Origin: an uncultured Bacteroidales bacterium
GTDB taxonomy: Bacteria > Bacteroidota > Bacteroidia > Bacteroidales > UBA932
Reading direction: 5' to 3'
Length of the DNA: 64,000 bases
NCBI GenBank assembly: GCA_944325435.1
Contig: CALVAC010000004.1
Span: 62,001 to 126,000, forward strand
The translations under genes and the position numbers were made by a program. Numbering within the stretch: the first letter of the stretch is position 1; every line of letters begins with the position of its first letter. Below are positions 44,662 to 54,917 of the stretch, in pieces. The notes under the pieces were generated by a model. The model ran no database searches. It was not told where the DNA came from and saw nothing but the letters and a program-made list of their open reading frames with translations.

Positions 44662-45744
44662 ATGAAACATTTATTGATATATGCAATCCTGCTGTCCTGT
44701 CTGGCGTCTTGCGGACAGACGGCATCGGATGGACAATGGACTCCGCAGCAGGCGAAGGAATGGTATTCAGGGCAGGAATGGCCTGTGGGGTGCAATTATG
44801 TGCCATCATACGCCATAAACCAGTATGAATTCTGGCAGGCAGACAGTTTCAGTCCGGAAGTGATAGACAGGGAGCTTGCTCTTGCCGAAAGCATCGGCTT
44901 CAACACTGTGAGGATATATCTTCATGAAGGTCTCTGGTATGATGATGCCGAGGGGTTCAAGAGCAGGATTGACCGCTTCCTCGACATTGCGGACAGTCAC
45001 GGGATACGTGTGGTTGTCACATTCTTCACTAACGGAGGCAACCATGACATCAGCTTTTCCATTGGACCTCAGCCGCAGCCGGCTCCTGGACAGCACAATT
45101 CGAGCTGGATACCGAGTCCCGGCAGGCAGGTCATAGATGATCCGTCACAGTGGCCGCGTCTGAAAGCATACGTGCAGGATATCCTGAGAAGCTATGGCGA
45201 TGATGACAGGATACTGTACTGGTGTCTGTGCAACGAGCCGGAAAATATGAAAGGAGGATGTGATGTGAAAGAGTTCATGCCGGCGGTGTATCGGTGGGCG
45301 TGGGAGGTGAGGCCTTCGCAGCCGCTCACATCGCCCGTATGGCAGCGTCCCGGAAAAAACGGCACGGCGACAAAACTGGATATGGTGGCATGGGTCTGCA
45401 TAAAGTCGGATATCATCACTTTCCACCATTATTCATCGCCGCAGGAGCTGAAAACCATGATAGGGATGCTTTCACGCTTTGACAGGCCGATGGTATGCCA
45501 GGAATATCTTGCACGTAATTACGGCAATACCTTCTTCAATATCCTTCCTGTCCTCAAGGAAAACCGTATCGGGGCGATAAACTGGGGACTGGTGAACAAC
45601 AAATGCAATTTCCATTATCCATGGGATCACAAGGCAGGCGACCCGGAACCTGAGATATGGTTCCATGACATATTCAGGTCCGACTATACTCCGTATGATC
45701 CTGCTGAAATCGATTTTCTGAAAGGAATGACTTCAGACAAATAA
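44662..45744 (+). CDS. GH5-like retaining glycoside hydrolase, lipoprotein
   Basis: The 360-residue lipoprotein has a signal peptide ending LSCLASCGQ. The rest is a TIM barrel of the GH5/clan A type with acid/base in WCLCNEPEN (Glu192) and nucleophile in RPMVCQEYLAR (Glu281). YCI- and HHY-type strand ends (ITFHHYSS) also fit. Substrate is not predictable. It could equally belong to a related GH-A family. The start at 44662 was chosen over ATG 44656 because it begins the signal peptide. It lies 28 bases after the esterase fusion. Confidence 0.78.
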   Translation: MKHLLIYAILLSCLASCGQTASDGQWTPQQAKEWYSGQEWPVGCNYVPSYAINQYEFWQADSFSPEVIDRELALAESIGFNTVRIYLHEGLWYDDAEGFKSRIDRFLDIADSHGIRVVVTFFTNGGNHDISFSIGPQPQPAPGQHNSSWIPSPGRQVIDDPSQWPRLKAYVQDILRSYGDDDRILYWCLCNEPENMKGGCDVKEFMPAVYRWAWEVRPSQPLTSPVWQRPGKNGTATKLDMVAWVCIKSDIITFHHYSSPQELKTMIGMLSRFDRPMVCQEYLARNYGNTFFNILPVLKENRIGAINWGLVNNKCNFHYPWDHKAGDPEPEIWFHDIFRSDYTPYDPAEIDFLKGMTSDK

Positions 45745-45767
45745 AATCAGATAAACAGACCAAGACT

Positions 45768-48167
45768 ATGACCGATAAGATAAAACAGCTGATAACCGTA
45801 TTGCTTGCCGTCTTGCCTGCATTCCTGGCTCTGTCTTGCAGCCTTGAGCAGGAACTGTCTCCGGATGGAGGGCAGGCAGGGCGTACAATCCGTATCGTCA
45901 CGGCAGATACGGATACGAGGACTGTGATGGGAGAAGAGTCAGATGGGAAGATACCTGTCTACTGGTCGGAAGGGGACCGTATCTCAGTGAACGGGGTGAC
46001 TTCCTCTCCTCTCGAGGCTTCTTCCGGTTCTTCTTCAGCAGAATTCAAGGTCAGGAATGTAGAGCCCCCGTATACTGTCATTTATCCGGCTTCAGCATAC
46101 GCAGGTACCGGAGATGATGGACTTGTATCGGTCTCGATACCTTCCGCCCAGCCATATAGCCCCGATTCGTTCGGTGCAGGGGCCGACATACTTTACGGAA
46201 CTTCTGATGAGGAGGACATCGTGGCTGTAAGCCATCTCTGCGGAACAATCAGGGTGAGGCTGACGGATGACTTGTCCAATACAATAAGAAGCCTTGTCCT
46301 TAGAAGTATCGGAGATGATGCTCCGATAGCCGGAATGTTCACTCTTGATATCGCTTCAGGTGAGTTGTCTGCAGCAGGGGAGAATATGAATGAAGTCTCT
46401 CTGGAAATACCGGATGAGGGTGTCACCCTCGGTGCGGAGGACAAGGATTTCTATTTCACAATCCCTGCGGGGACTTATCCGGAGGGTTTTGAACTCAGGT
46501 TTGAAGATGAAAGGAAGCATGTTCTCAGGCTTTTATGGCTCAGGGAGGCGGAGGGAGCAGAGCCTGGTGTGACGGTTGCCTCCGGCACTCTCGTCTCGTT
46601 CGCTTCAAGCGAATACGAGCCGGATTCCCGTGAGATCGTCTCTGCGGAAGACTGGGAGGAATTCGTCTCGGCGTACAATTCAGGAGCAGACGGATGGGAG
46701 GAGGAATGGCTCGGCAAGGATGGAGCTGTCAGGATAGGGGCGGACTTTTCCTCTGAAAAGCTCAGCCAGATAGCTGAATTCTCCCATATCCTTGATGGAT
46801 GCGGACATACAGTCACCCAGACAAGGGCAGCGCTTCCGCTTGTCGGTACACTGCGCGGGACAGTCAGGAATCTTGTCCTTGCAGGGACAATGGAGGCGGA
46901 AGACCCTAATGTTCAGGGAGCTGCAGTATTTGCAAGCGTGATAGATGGAGGGGAATTTTCCGGATGTACCAGCGACACTGACATATATGTGTCCGGCGAT
47001 GCCGCCAAATATGTATCTGCTGCATTCGCTAGGACATTCCGCGGAGGAAAGATAACAGGTTGCACAAATTCCGGAGACATCATAGTCACGATATCCCTGA
47101 CCCAGGACAGGGCGGTGGCAGTGGCCGGGATAGTGGCGATGACGAGTGCACTTGCATCTCCTGCCGTGATTTCTGATTGTGTCAATGAGGGCGACATATC
47201 CGTTATGATAGACAGGGGGACAGCTGGGTCCAATGTCAGACCTGTAAATGCCGGTTATGCCGGTATTGTCAGCAATGTGATATCCGGTGATGCAGAGAAC
47301 TTTCTGACTCTCGAGAAATGTATCAACTATGGTGATGTGTCTGTATCCTGCACTCAGGATCCGACAAGTTTCAATTCCCTGATGTCAGGATGCGGAGGCA
47401 TTGTAGGGCTTTGCACCACATTCACTACCACAGGTGCAGGATACAGCGATGCGGATGGCAGCGGAGACAACTGCCGTATGGAGCTTTATGATTGTGTGAA
47501 TTATGGAGACATATCCAACGGCCTGGTGAGTTCGGATGGATCTACCGGTGTACACAAGGCATTTTCCGGAGGAATAGCTGGAGTGATTGCAGGAACGGCA
47601 GGAGCCAGGAGCGTCATGTCCGGATGTGAATCATACTGTTCCGTTCCCGGTTACCAAGGCGCATACAGCCGCTCCTCCCTCGGGACTGTCTATGGCGGTC
47701 TGCTGGGAATGGCTGCCGATATAGATATCTCCGGCTGCACGGCCGTAAGCCCTCAGGTAGGCAATCTCATGCGACAGTCTTTTGCGGCCAGTGCCGGGAT
47801 AGGTATCGCATTCAGGCCATTCTCGATGACAGGATGCAGGATATATGCGGATATCAGCATGATACGTTCCGCAACCTATACCGAGAACAACTACAGCCTC
47901 GGGTTTACATTGCCGACTGCAAGCGAAGATGGCAACACTGCCAATGCCGTGCTTGCGGGGTCTTCTGTCACGGACTGCAGTTTCGGAGGGTCGATATCGG
48001 TCAATGAAACTCCGGTGACATTCAGCTATACAGGTACTGCTTTCGGAACGATAATCAGGTCGGATTTCACGGCATCATCGTTCTCCGGCTATATACATTC
48101 TCTTTCGTACGGTGCGGGAGAAGTCGTCATAGATGGCAATTCATGGTGGGATGGACAGACAGAATAA
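45768..48167 (+). CDS. Large fimbrillin-like lipoprotein with beta-helix repeats
   Basis: The 799-residue protein has a lipobox (FLALSCSLE). The first 290 residues resemble fimbrillin-like domains (VYWSEGDRISVNG; PYTVIYPASA; ADILYGTS; LCGTIRVRLTDD). The rest is a beta-helix of GLUG-like repeats (GCTNSGDIIVTI, DCVNEGDISVMI, KCINYGDVSVSC, DCVNYGDISNGL). Proteins like this in Bacteroidales are surface-exposed and are often accessory binding proteins of glycan loci. A binding role is inferred. Confidence 0.7.
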   Translation: MTDKIKQLITVLLAVLPAFLALSCSLEQELSPDGGQAGRTIRIVTADTDTRTVMGEESDGKIPVYWSEGDRISVNGVTSSPLEASSGSSSAEFKVRNVEPPYTVIYPASAYAGTGDDGLVSVSIPSAQPYSPDSFGAGADILYGTSDEEDIVAVSHLCGTIRVRLTDDLSNTIRSLVLRSIGDDAPIAGMFTLDIASGELSAAGENMNEVSLEIPDEGVTLGAEDKDFYFTIPAGTYPEGFELRFEDERKHVLRLLWLREAEGAEPGVTVASGTLVSFASSEYEPDSREIVSAEDWEEFVSAYNSGADGWEEEWLGKDGAVRIGADFSSEKLSQIAEFSHILDGCGHTVTQTRAALPLVGTLRGTVRNLVLAGTMEAEDPNVQGAAVFASVIDGGEFSGCTSDTDIYVSGDAAKYVSAAFARTFRGGKITGCTNSGDIIVTISLTQDRAVAVAGIVAMTSALASPAVISDCVNEGDISVMIDRGTAGSNVRPVNAGYAGIVSNVISGDAENFLTLEKCINYGDVSVSCTQDPTSFNSLMSGCGGIVGLCTTFTTTGAGYSDADGSGDNCRMELYDCVNYGDISNGLVSSDGSTGVHKAFSGGIAGVIAGTAGARSVMSGCESYCSVPGYQGAYSRSSLGTVYGGLLGMAADIDISGCTAVSPQVGNLMRQSFAASAGIGIAFRPFSMTGCRIYADISMIRSATYTENNYSLGFTLPTASEDGNTANAVLAGSSVTDCSFGGSISVNETPVTFSYTGTAFGTIIRSDFTASSFSGYIHSLSYGAGEVVIDGNSWWDGQTE

Positions 48168-48171
48168 TGCT

Positions 48172-49044
48172 ATGGAAAGATATTTTATGATAATGCTGCT
48201 TGCTCTTGTATCCCTTTCCTGTACAAGGGAGGATACAGGTGCTGACATAGACACTTCAGGGTATACCCTGTTTGAAGTGTCTATGGATGATCTCCTTCTG
48301 GATACGGCATCTCCATATCAGCTCCCGTGGAAGGAAGGGGACAGGATAGGTGTGTATGGCTCTGAGTCCGGCGACAATGCCGGATTCTGGCTCAAGGAAT
48401 CTGGCGAGGGGAAGACGGTGGCTGAATTTTACGGCCCTGTTGTCAGAGGGGAGCTTATAACTGCATATTATCCGTGGTCATCCACATACGAGGCTGAAGT
48501 GGACAGGATGCCGGTGGACCTTGCACATGTCCAGACCTATAGTACGGATGTATCCCCGGTATCACAGTTCCTCCTGTATTCTGATATGGCGTTTGCAAGG
48601 ATGGATGTGGATGGGATGCTGGCATTTTGCTATCCTTTCGGCATATTGAGGGTAACAGTGGCTCTGGATGAACCTGTATATATGACAGGAGCCTGTCTTG
48701 AGTCAGATACCGGGATTGCCGGAAGAATGGAGGTCAGCCCTGATGGTATGGCCGTCCCTACGGATGTCTCCTCCGGAACCATAACTCTCGATTTTTCGGG
48801 AAATGTGGTGGAAAGTGCGGATGGCAACGGCAATGCCTCCCTGCTGTTTGTCCTTCCTGCGGCAAGATATGCGGCAGGAAGTCTCTCTGTTTCCCTTTCT
48901 CTGACAGGAGGGGAGAAGATACAGGTGAGTCTGGGAGAAGTGGATGTCCCGAAGGTGTCTGCCTCTGATTTCATGGTGGCGGATGTGGTTGTGGCGACTT
49001 CCGGTATCCCGGCGCTTGATGTTGAAGATGGTTATTTTGAATGA
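48172..49044 (+). CDS. Fimbrillin-like surface lipoprotein
   Basis: The 290-residue protein starts MERYFMIMLLALVSLSC (lipobox LVSLSC). It has the fimbrillin-like phrases WKEGDRIGVYG, LITAYYPWSSTYE and FGILRVTVAL and ends in a final beta strand (DFMVADVVVATSG). It starts 4 bases after the previous stop, and its own stop overlaps the next start. It probably contributes to glycan binding at the surface. No catalytic motif is visible. Confidence 0.65.
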   Translation: MERYFMIMLLALVSLSCTREDTGADIDTSGYTLFEVSMDDLLLDTASPYQLPWKEGDRIGVYGSESGDNAGFWLKESGEGKTVAEFYGPVVRGELITAYYPWSSTYEAEVDRMPVDLAHVQTYSTDVSPVSQFLLYSDMAFARMDVDGMLAFCYPFGILRVTVALDEPVYMTGACLESDTGIAGRMEVSPDGMAVPTDVSSGTITLDFSGNVVESADGNGNASLLFVLPAARYAAGSLSVSLSLTGGEKIQVSLGEVDVPKVSASDFMVADVVVATSGIPALDVEDGYFE

Positions 49045-50132
49045 TGTCGGATATGGAAAGATATTCAATGTTTTTTCTCTCAGTATGCCTGCTGGCAGCC
49101 TGTGAGGCAAAGCTGGAGCAGCCCGGGCCTGGAACAGGTCTCGGTGAGATATATCTCACGGCTCCGGCTGGCTCCATGTCTGTATCTGTGGAGCTGGATG
49201 GTCTCTGGAGGGTATGGGCCGAAGAGGACTGGATTTCTCTGGATGTCAACGGCAGGGATGGTTATGGAGCCTTCACGTTCTCCTGGTCATCCAATGAATC
49301 CGATTTTTCGGAAAGCCGCGTGACCCGTCTAGGACATATCGTGATACAGAGCATCCCGGATATGCGCTCTGATACCCTGTACATCCGTCAGCAGGGGACT
49401 CCGGACGGACATGATTATGTTACGAGGCTTTCCGGCGGCTATATCGGGATACCTGATATTTCCCAGGAACGGGTGGATGCCCTATATCTCAATGCGGAAG
49501 GCATGTCAATGGAAGAGATTGCCGGTATGGCGGAAGAAGTTGACCTGGCCGCTGTAATCTGTCCGGACGTTTCCACCGCATCAATGCTTGCAACAGCTTA
49601 TCCCGGCAAGTCTGCATTTGAGGGCAGGCTGCTTTTCCTGTCAATGTCCAGGGATGTGGAGCCGGTGTCCTCGTCTGATGACCCGATGTCACTTGCCGTT
49701 TCAATGGATGGAGTGAACTATGTCCTTGCAGACTTCGGAAAAGACCCGGCTGACAGGCTGGCACAGATACGGGCTCTCCTGGACAGCGGGTATAATGTTC
49801 CGGGGGCTTCCGCAAGATGGGTCATTGGAGGGTCGTTCTATTACGCCAGCGTGATGGAAGCGGGATATCCCGATACACCTTCGTGGTATCCGGCGAGTCT
49901 CCATGATGATGCATTCGCCGCAGATCTCTATGCGTGGGACAACAACCTTGTGGACTGTATCTGGATGGTGAACCGTGGCTGGACTCCGACATATTCTGAC
50001 GCGCAGGGAGAATGGCGGGCTGATTATGTGTATGCTTCAGGAACAGTATGGAATTCAATGACGGATGTCACCCTTATGACGGATATGGACCATCTGTCAC
50101 ATACACCGGTAAGATTCACCCTAAAATATTGA
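49041..50132 (+). CDS. BACON-domain lipoprotein with degenerate DNase I-like C-terminus
   Basis: The 363-residue protein has a lipobox (LLAACEAK) and a BACON-like domain (about 40-125; WRVWAEEDWISLDVNG). The C-terminal half looks like an endonuclease/exonuclease/phosphatase fold: RLAQIRALLDSG, WVIGGSFY where the family has GGDFN, RADYVYAS and finally MDHLSHTPVRF where it has SDHxP. The usual Asp and Asn of the active site are replaced. Catalysis is therefore doubtful. It may be a binding protein. The start could be 49041, 49044 or 49053 (the last gives MERYSMFFL, like the gene before). Confidence 0.5.
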   Translation: MMSDMERYSMFFLSVCLLAACEAKLEQPGPGTGLGEIYLTAPAGSMSVSVELDGLWRVWAEEDWISLDVNGRDGYGAFTFSWSSNESDFSESRVTRLGHIVIQSIPDMRSDTLYIRQQGTPDGHDYVTRLSGGYIGIPDISQERVDALYLNAEGMSMEEIAGMAEEVDLAAVICPDVSTASMLATAYPGKSAFEGRLLFLSMSRDVEPVSSSDDPMSLAVSMDGVNYVLADFGKDPADRLAQIRALLDSGYNVPGASARWVIGGSFYYASVMEAGYPDTPSWYPASLHDDAFAADLYAWDNNLVDCIWMVNRGWTPTYSDAQGEWRADYVYASGTVWNSMTDVTLMTDMDHLSHTPVRFTLKY

Positions 50133-50137
50133 CCGCA

Positions 50138-53100
50138 ATGTACAGGATATTGACTTTTATCATATTTCTAATATTTGTAATCCCTGTCTCCGCGCAGGAC
50201 ATCAGGGTGACAGGGAAAGTCCTGGATGAGAACGGTGATGCCATGCCCGGAGTAGGTATCATAGATTTGTCACGGCCTGCGAACGGGACGGTGAGCGACC
50301 GTGACGGAGCGTGGTCCATCACGGTGGACAGGGGCGACACTCTCGAATTCTCTTTTCTCGGATACATGACAGTCGAGGAGCCTGTCAGGGGCAGGTCAAG
50401 AATAGATGTGACGCTCGAACCGGAGAGCACGCTGCTGGACCAGACGGTCGTAATCGGCTATGGTACATCGAAGAAACAGGACCTGACCGGAGCGGTGGCC
50501 GTGGTGGAGATGGATGATGTCAGGGACAATCCGGTGACATCTGTGGCGGAGGCTCTCCAGGGAAGGGTGGCAGGTGTGGATATCGTCTCGGGGACGGGAG
50601 AAGTCGGGGAGGGGACGAGTATCCAGATTCGTGGAGCCAGATCAATAGCGGCAGGCAATGAGCCGCTTATAGTCGTTGACGGGGTTGTTGATGCAGTCTC
50701 TGACCTCAATGCGATCAATCCATCCGACATCGTGAGCATATCAGTGCTGAAAGATGTGAGTTCCACTGCCATATACGGATCGCGGGGAGCCAACGGCGTG
50801 ATTATAGTCACCACAGACAGGAAACCTGAAGGCAATTCCAGCTATGCGGTGACACTGCGTTCAAGTACGGGCTTCTCGAACATAGCCGGTTCCCTTGACC
50901 TTATGGATGCTGAAGAATATGCTACATGGCAGAATATGATCAGGATACAGAGAGGCACTGCCGTCAGAACAGAACCCCAGGCATCCGGCTCCTCCTGGGC
51001 ATATTATAATCCCGCCCTTCTCGGCGAAGGGACGGACTGGGTAAAGGCTCTGTCCCAGACAGGTGTTTACAACAACCAGTATGCTGCGGTGTGGTCCGGC
51101 AATGACAACTATCATATATGGGGAGCTTTCGGGTACACATACTACAGGGGCGTGGTACTGGGGTCCTCGTATCACAGATATACCGGAAGAGCGAATGTGG
51201 ACACAAGGATAGGCAGACGCATAACGGTCGGGGCGAGGTTCAGTCTCACATATTATGATGTCGAGAGGACTCCTGCCATGATCAGCGGAACAAACACCAA
51301 CGCGGCAATATATCTCAGTCCTCTGCTCGACACGGAGAGCACCTGGAACCAGTATGGATATGAAGACAGTCAGGGGCAGGTGTTCAACAATCCTTATATC
51401 AGTGCAATGAACATTGACAACGATGTGGACAAATGGGAGATGAACATCGTCCCGTGGATCAAGGTCGATTTCGGCAAGGGGTTCACACTGAATTCAAACC
51501 TGTCATTTACGAGGGACAACCATCTCACTAACTACTATTCTCCTTCATATCTCCCCGTCGCCGAGGCGAGAAAGACCGGAGGTACAGCCCAGAGGGCATA
51601 CTGGGACCAGCAGAAACTCCTGAGTGAGACTACGCTGAACTACAGGAAATCTATCCGTGGCGGACATGATATAGAGGCTCTGGTGGGATTTACCGCCAGC
51701 AGGAGGACACAGGACAATTCGACATACAGGGGGACGGGTTTCATGAATGATGATACGGGATATTACAACATGGGCGGCGCCATGTCCCCATCAGACTATT
51801 CCATGTCTTCGTACAGGTATCTCAAGACGACAATGTCTGCTCTTGGCAGGGTGAACTACAATTACGCCAGGAGATATTACCTGACATTTACATTCAGGGC
51901 GGACGGGGCATCCAATTTTTCTATGGCGAGGAAGTGGGGCTTTTTCCCGGCTGCCGCCTTCAGATGGTCCGTGTCCAACGAACCGTTCATGAGGGATGTA
52001 TGGTGGCTGAACGACCTTTCTGTCAGGGTCAGTGCCGGCCGTTCCGGCAATGATGCCATATCCAGCTACTTGTCTATGAATACTATAAGACTGTCTCAGA
52101 GTTCCTGGCTATTCGGTGATGACACTTTGCTGTCAAGCCTCCCGGACCGTCTGGCTAACGATTCCCTGACGTGGGAGACTACGGATTCATATAATCTCGG
52201 CCTTAATTTTTCAGCATGGCAGTCGAGGGTTAACATAGAGGCGGATGCATATCTTTCCGTGACAAGGGACCTTCTCCTGAGTGTCAGAAATTCCCAGACA
52301 ACAGGATACAACACCTATTTCGCAAATCTCGGGAATACACGGAACATCGGAGTCGAGCTGTCCATAAACACGAAGAATGTGAGGACTCCGCATTTCGAGT
52401 GGGAGACCACGCTGACTCTCAGCCACAACGATCAGAAAGTCACTGATTCCGGAGCCGGGGATGAGGTCGTTCCGACATATATGAATCCGCGTTCTTCCAC
52501 CCAGTATATGTACGGATACAGGACAGGATATCCGGTAAATGCCCTGTGGGGCTATCAGTATGCAGGTGTATGGCACAACCAGGAGGAGATTGACAGGAAC
52601 GCACACACCAACACATACGTGTCCAATATCAAGGATGGGGCAAACGGAAGCAATGTCGGGCGTGCCAAGTATGTGGATGTCAACGGGGATGGAAATCTCA
52701 ACCAGGATGACATGGTATATCTCGGCAATTCGGATCCCCTGCTGTACGGAGGTTTCCAGAGCAATTTCAAATTTTTCGGGAAACTTAACCTCAACCTGTA
52801 TTTCACCTATTCCATAGGAGGGAAGATTTACAACCTTTCCGAACTCTATATGGGCTCCTCGATAGCATCGTACAATAAATACAGGTATGTGCTCGATGCC
52901 TGGGATGCCGTGAGGAATCCGGATTCGGATATCCCTATGCCACAATACGATGACGGGCTTGCTTCTGACCGGTTCGTGCACGATGCTTCCTTCTTCAGGC
53001 TGAAATCTGCTTCCATCAGCTATACATTTCTCCTGAGCAGATGGTCCAAGGTCTTCAAGACCCTCAATGTCGGCATCAGCGCAGAGAATCTTTTTCTGCT

Positions 53101-53218
53101 GAAATACTACAACGGCTTTGATCCGGATGTCTCCACCAGCAGTACCGTGAGAAGGCTTGACGATGGCTCGTTCCCGAGGCCAAGGACATTCACTCTCAAT
53201 CTTGAACTTAAATTCTAA
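50138..53218 (+). CDS. SusC-like TonB-dependent transporter of the large glycan locus
   Basis: The outer-membrane importer of this locus has 1,026 residues, with a signal peptide, the carboxypeptidase-like domain (DIRVTGKVLDENGDAMPGVG), a TonB-box-like stretch (TVVIGYGTSKKQDLTGAV), plug motifs (IQIRGARSI; TAIYGSRGANGVIIVTT) and a barrel ending FTLNLELKF. The ATG at 50138 was taken. A longer frame from 50048 overlaps the gene upstream. The next gene, its SusD partner, begins directly at the base after its stop. Confidence 0.93.
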   Translation: MYRILTFIIFLIFVIPVSAQDIRVTGKVLDENGDAMPGVGIIDLSRPANGTVSDRDGAWSITVDRGDTLEFSFLGYMTVEEPVRGRSRIDVTLEPESTLLDQTVVIGYGTSKKQDLTGAVAVVEMDDVRDNPVTSVAEALQGRVAGVDIVSGTGEVGEGTSIQIRGARSIAAGNEPLIVVDGVVDAVSDLNAINPSDIVSISVLKDVSSTAIYGSRGANGVIIVTTDRKPEGNSSYAVTLRSSTGFSNIAGSLDLMDAEEYATWQNMIRIQRGTAVRTEPQASGSSWAYYNPALLGEGTDWVKALSQTGVYNNQYAAVWSGNDNYHIWGAFGYTYYRGVVLGSSYHRYTGRANVDTRIGRRITVGARFSLTYYDVERTPAMISGTNTNAAIYLSPLLDTESTWNQYGYEDSQGQVFNNPYISAMNIDNDVDKWEMNIVPWIKVDFGKGFTLNSNLSFTRDNHLTNYYSPSYLPVAEARKTGGTAQRAYWDQQKLLSETTLNYRKSIRGGHDIEALVGFTASRRTQDNSTYRGTGFMNDDTGYYNMGGAMSPSDYSMSSYRYLKTTMSALGRVNYNYARRYYLTFTFRADGASNFSMARKWGFFPAAAFRWSVSNEPFMRDVWWLNDLSVRVSAGRSGNDAISSYLSMNTIRLSQSSWLFGDDTLLSSLPDRLANDSLTWETTDSYNLGLNFSAWQSRVNIEADAYLSVTRDLLLSVRNSQTTGYNTYFANLGNTRNIGVELSINTKNVRTPHFEWETTLTLSHNDQKVTDSGAGDEVVPTYMNPRSSTQYMYGYRTGYPVNALWGYQYAGVWHNQEEIDRNAHTNTYVSNIKDGANGSNVGRAKYVDVNGDGNLNQDDMVYLGNSDPLLYGGFQSNFKFFGKLNLNLYFTYSIGGKIYNLSELYMGSSIASYNKYRYVLDAWDAVRNPDSDIPMPQYDDGLASDRFVHDASFFRLKSASISYTFLLSRWSKVFKTLNVGISAENLFLLKYYNGFDPDVSTSSTVRRLDDGSFPRPRTFTLNLELKF

Positions 53219-54913
53219 ATGCAGATGACCATGAAGATCATATATGGACATATCGCTGCAGTCTCTCTGCTGCTCTTTGCCGGCTGCAGCCTCAAGGAGC
53301 AGCTGATAAGCGATTCGCGTACCGAGGACTGGTTCGAGACGCCCCAGGAATGCAGAACAGGCATTAATGCGTGCTACAATCCCATCAGAAACCAGCTGGG
53401 AGGCTATAATTTCTGGGTGGCGACAGAGTGTACCACCGACCTGATGTTCCTGAACCATTCCATGAACTACAATGCGACCCTGGACATCTCTCCGACCAAG
53501 CCGGCCGTGGCATCGACCATTTGGCAGAACTGTTATCAGGGGGTGATGAGGACCAACGGTCTGCTTGCGGCAATTGACCGTTCAGTGGCTGCCGGCAATT
53601 TTACAGAAGATGAGGCTCTGCCCCTCAAAGGGGAGACCATAGTGTTGAGAGCCTTTTTCTATTATATGCTTACCTGCACTTTCGGGGATGTCCCTTATTA
53701 TACTGAAGAGGTGACCCAGGAGAACAGGGCGAGGATAGCTTCATTGCCGAGGATGCCGGCGGATGACACGAGGAATGCCCTCATAGATGAGCTTTGTCAC
53801 TGGCTGTATCCCGAGTCTATGGGAGGACTGGAATCCCTGGAGCTCAAGAGATCTTACGATGGCACTCAGGAGAACAGGCTCGGAGCTGCTGCCGGCCTTA
53901 TGATTGCGGCCAAGTTCTGCCTGTGGAACGGAAGGTGGGAGGATGCGATAGAGGTGATAGGGGTCCTGGAGGACATCTACGGACATTTTGCCGATGATCC
54001 CGTCGCGTTTGCCATGCAGTATCCGCTGAGTGATATCCCGTTCTCGAAAAAATATGTGCCGGAGTCCATCTTTGAGATATCCAATACATACGAGGAATAC
54101 GGACTGCAGGTTACGGGAAGCATAGCGGCCTATTCTACACCGTACCAGAGCAATGTCGAAGGTGATGAGGGATCGGAGGATGAATTCCGCAGGACTGATG
54201 TCTTCAACGGGATTGCCATTCCTGAACTCGGGGCCAACAGCCGGACATCAACTCCGGCAAGACCCACATCGTATTATTTCAGGACTGTCTTGCCATACGG
54301 TTCGGGCGACCTCAGGAGCGGGGAGTATTCCGCTGATGAGACTGAGGCAAGGAACGGTTCCGGAAACCTTGCATGGAGATGGAAAGGCTATGCCCCGGAG
54401 GACAAGGAACGCAATCCGGAGGATGCTTCAGTAATGTGGTTTTCAAGCTGCACCCGTCCTATAGACAGACCGTGGCTCGGAAACAAGTTCTGGTGTTATG
54501 ACATGTATTACACCCTTGATCACAACAATTACAAATTCTTCCGTTTCGCTGATGCCCTGCTGATGGCTGCGGAGGCCTACCTGATGCTCGGAGATACCGA
54601 CAAGGCGGCGGATTATCTGAACATTACACGTACCAGGGCAGGTATAGAACCCCTGACCTTGTCGTCTGTCGGAGGCAATCCGGACGCTTTTATGGAGGAA
54701 ATCCGCCTGGAACGGGCGCGTGAACTTTTCGGTGAGTTCCAGAGGAAGTTTGACCTCGTCCGCTGGGGGATATGGTACGAGCGCACACTGCAGTACAACG
54801 ACGGCATGTACCTTCCCGGCTATATCAGACCTTATCACCGATATCTGCCTATACCTGCAGAGCAGATAACCTATTCCGGAGGTGCGCTTGACAACAATGA
54901 ATATGAACAGTGA
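53219..54913 (+). CDS. SusD-like surface glycan-binding lipoprotein
   Basis: The partner of the preceding transporter. A lipobox (LLLFAGCSL) and the RagB/SusD fold (ETIVLRAFFYYMLTCTFGD; ADALLMAAEAYLMLGDTDKA; EEIRLERARELFGEFQRKFD) identify it. The length of 564 is usual. Its start abuts the SusC stop (TAA then ATG). ATGs at 53228 and 53231 are alternatives. It captures oligosaccharide at the surface and closes over the barrel. Confidence 0.92.
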   Translation: MQMTMKIIYGHIAAVSLLLFAGCSLKEQLISDSRTEDWFETPQECRTGINACYNPIRNQLGGYNFWVATECTTDLMFLNHSMNYNATLDISPTKPAVASTIWQNCYQGVMRTNGLLAAIDRSVAAGNFTEDEALPLKGETIVLRAFFYYMLTCTFGDVPYYTEEVTQENRARIASLPRMPADDTRNALIDELCHWLYPESMGGLESLELKRSYDGTQENRLGAAAGLMIAAKFCLWNGRWEDAIEVIGVLEDIYGHFADDPVAFAMQYPLSDIPFSKKYVPESIFEISNTYEEYGLQVTGSIAAYSTPYQSNVEGDEGSEDEFRRTDVFNGIAIPELGANSRTSTPARPTSYYFRTVLPYGSGDLRSGEYSADETEARNGSGNLAWRWKGYAPEDKERNPEDASVMWFSSCTRPIDRPWLGNKFWCYDMYYTLDHNNYKFFRFADALLMAAEAYLMLGDTDKAADYLNITRTRAGIEPLTLSSVGGNPDAFMEEIRLERARELFGEFQRKFDLVRWGIWYERTLQYNDGMYLPGYIRPYHRYLPIPAEQITYSGGALDNNEYEQ

Positions 54914-54917
54914 CAGT

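Noticed and set aside
52211..53458. A 415-residue frame antisense to the second susC/susD
   Set aside because: It is the antisense reading of well-recognised coding sequence. Similar long antisense frames at 1965-2891, 7497-8414 and 56000-57073 were rejected for the same reason.
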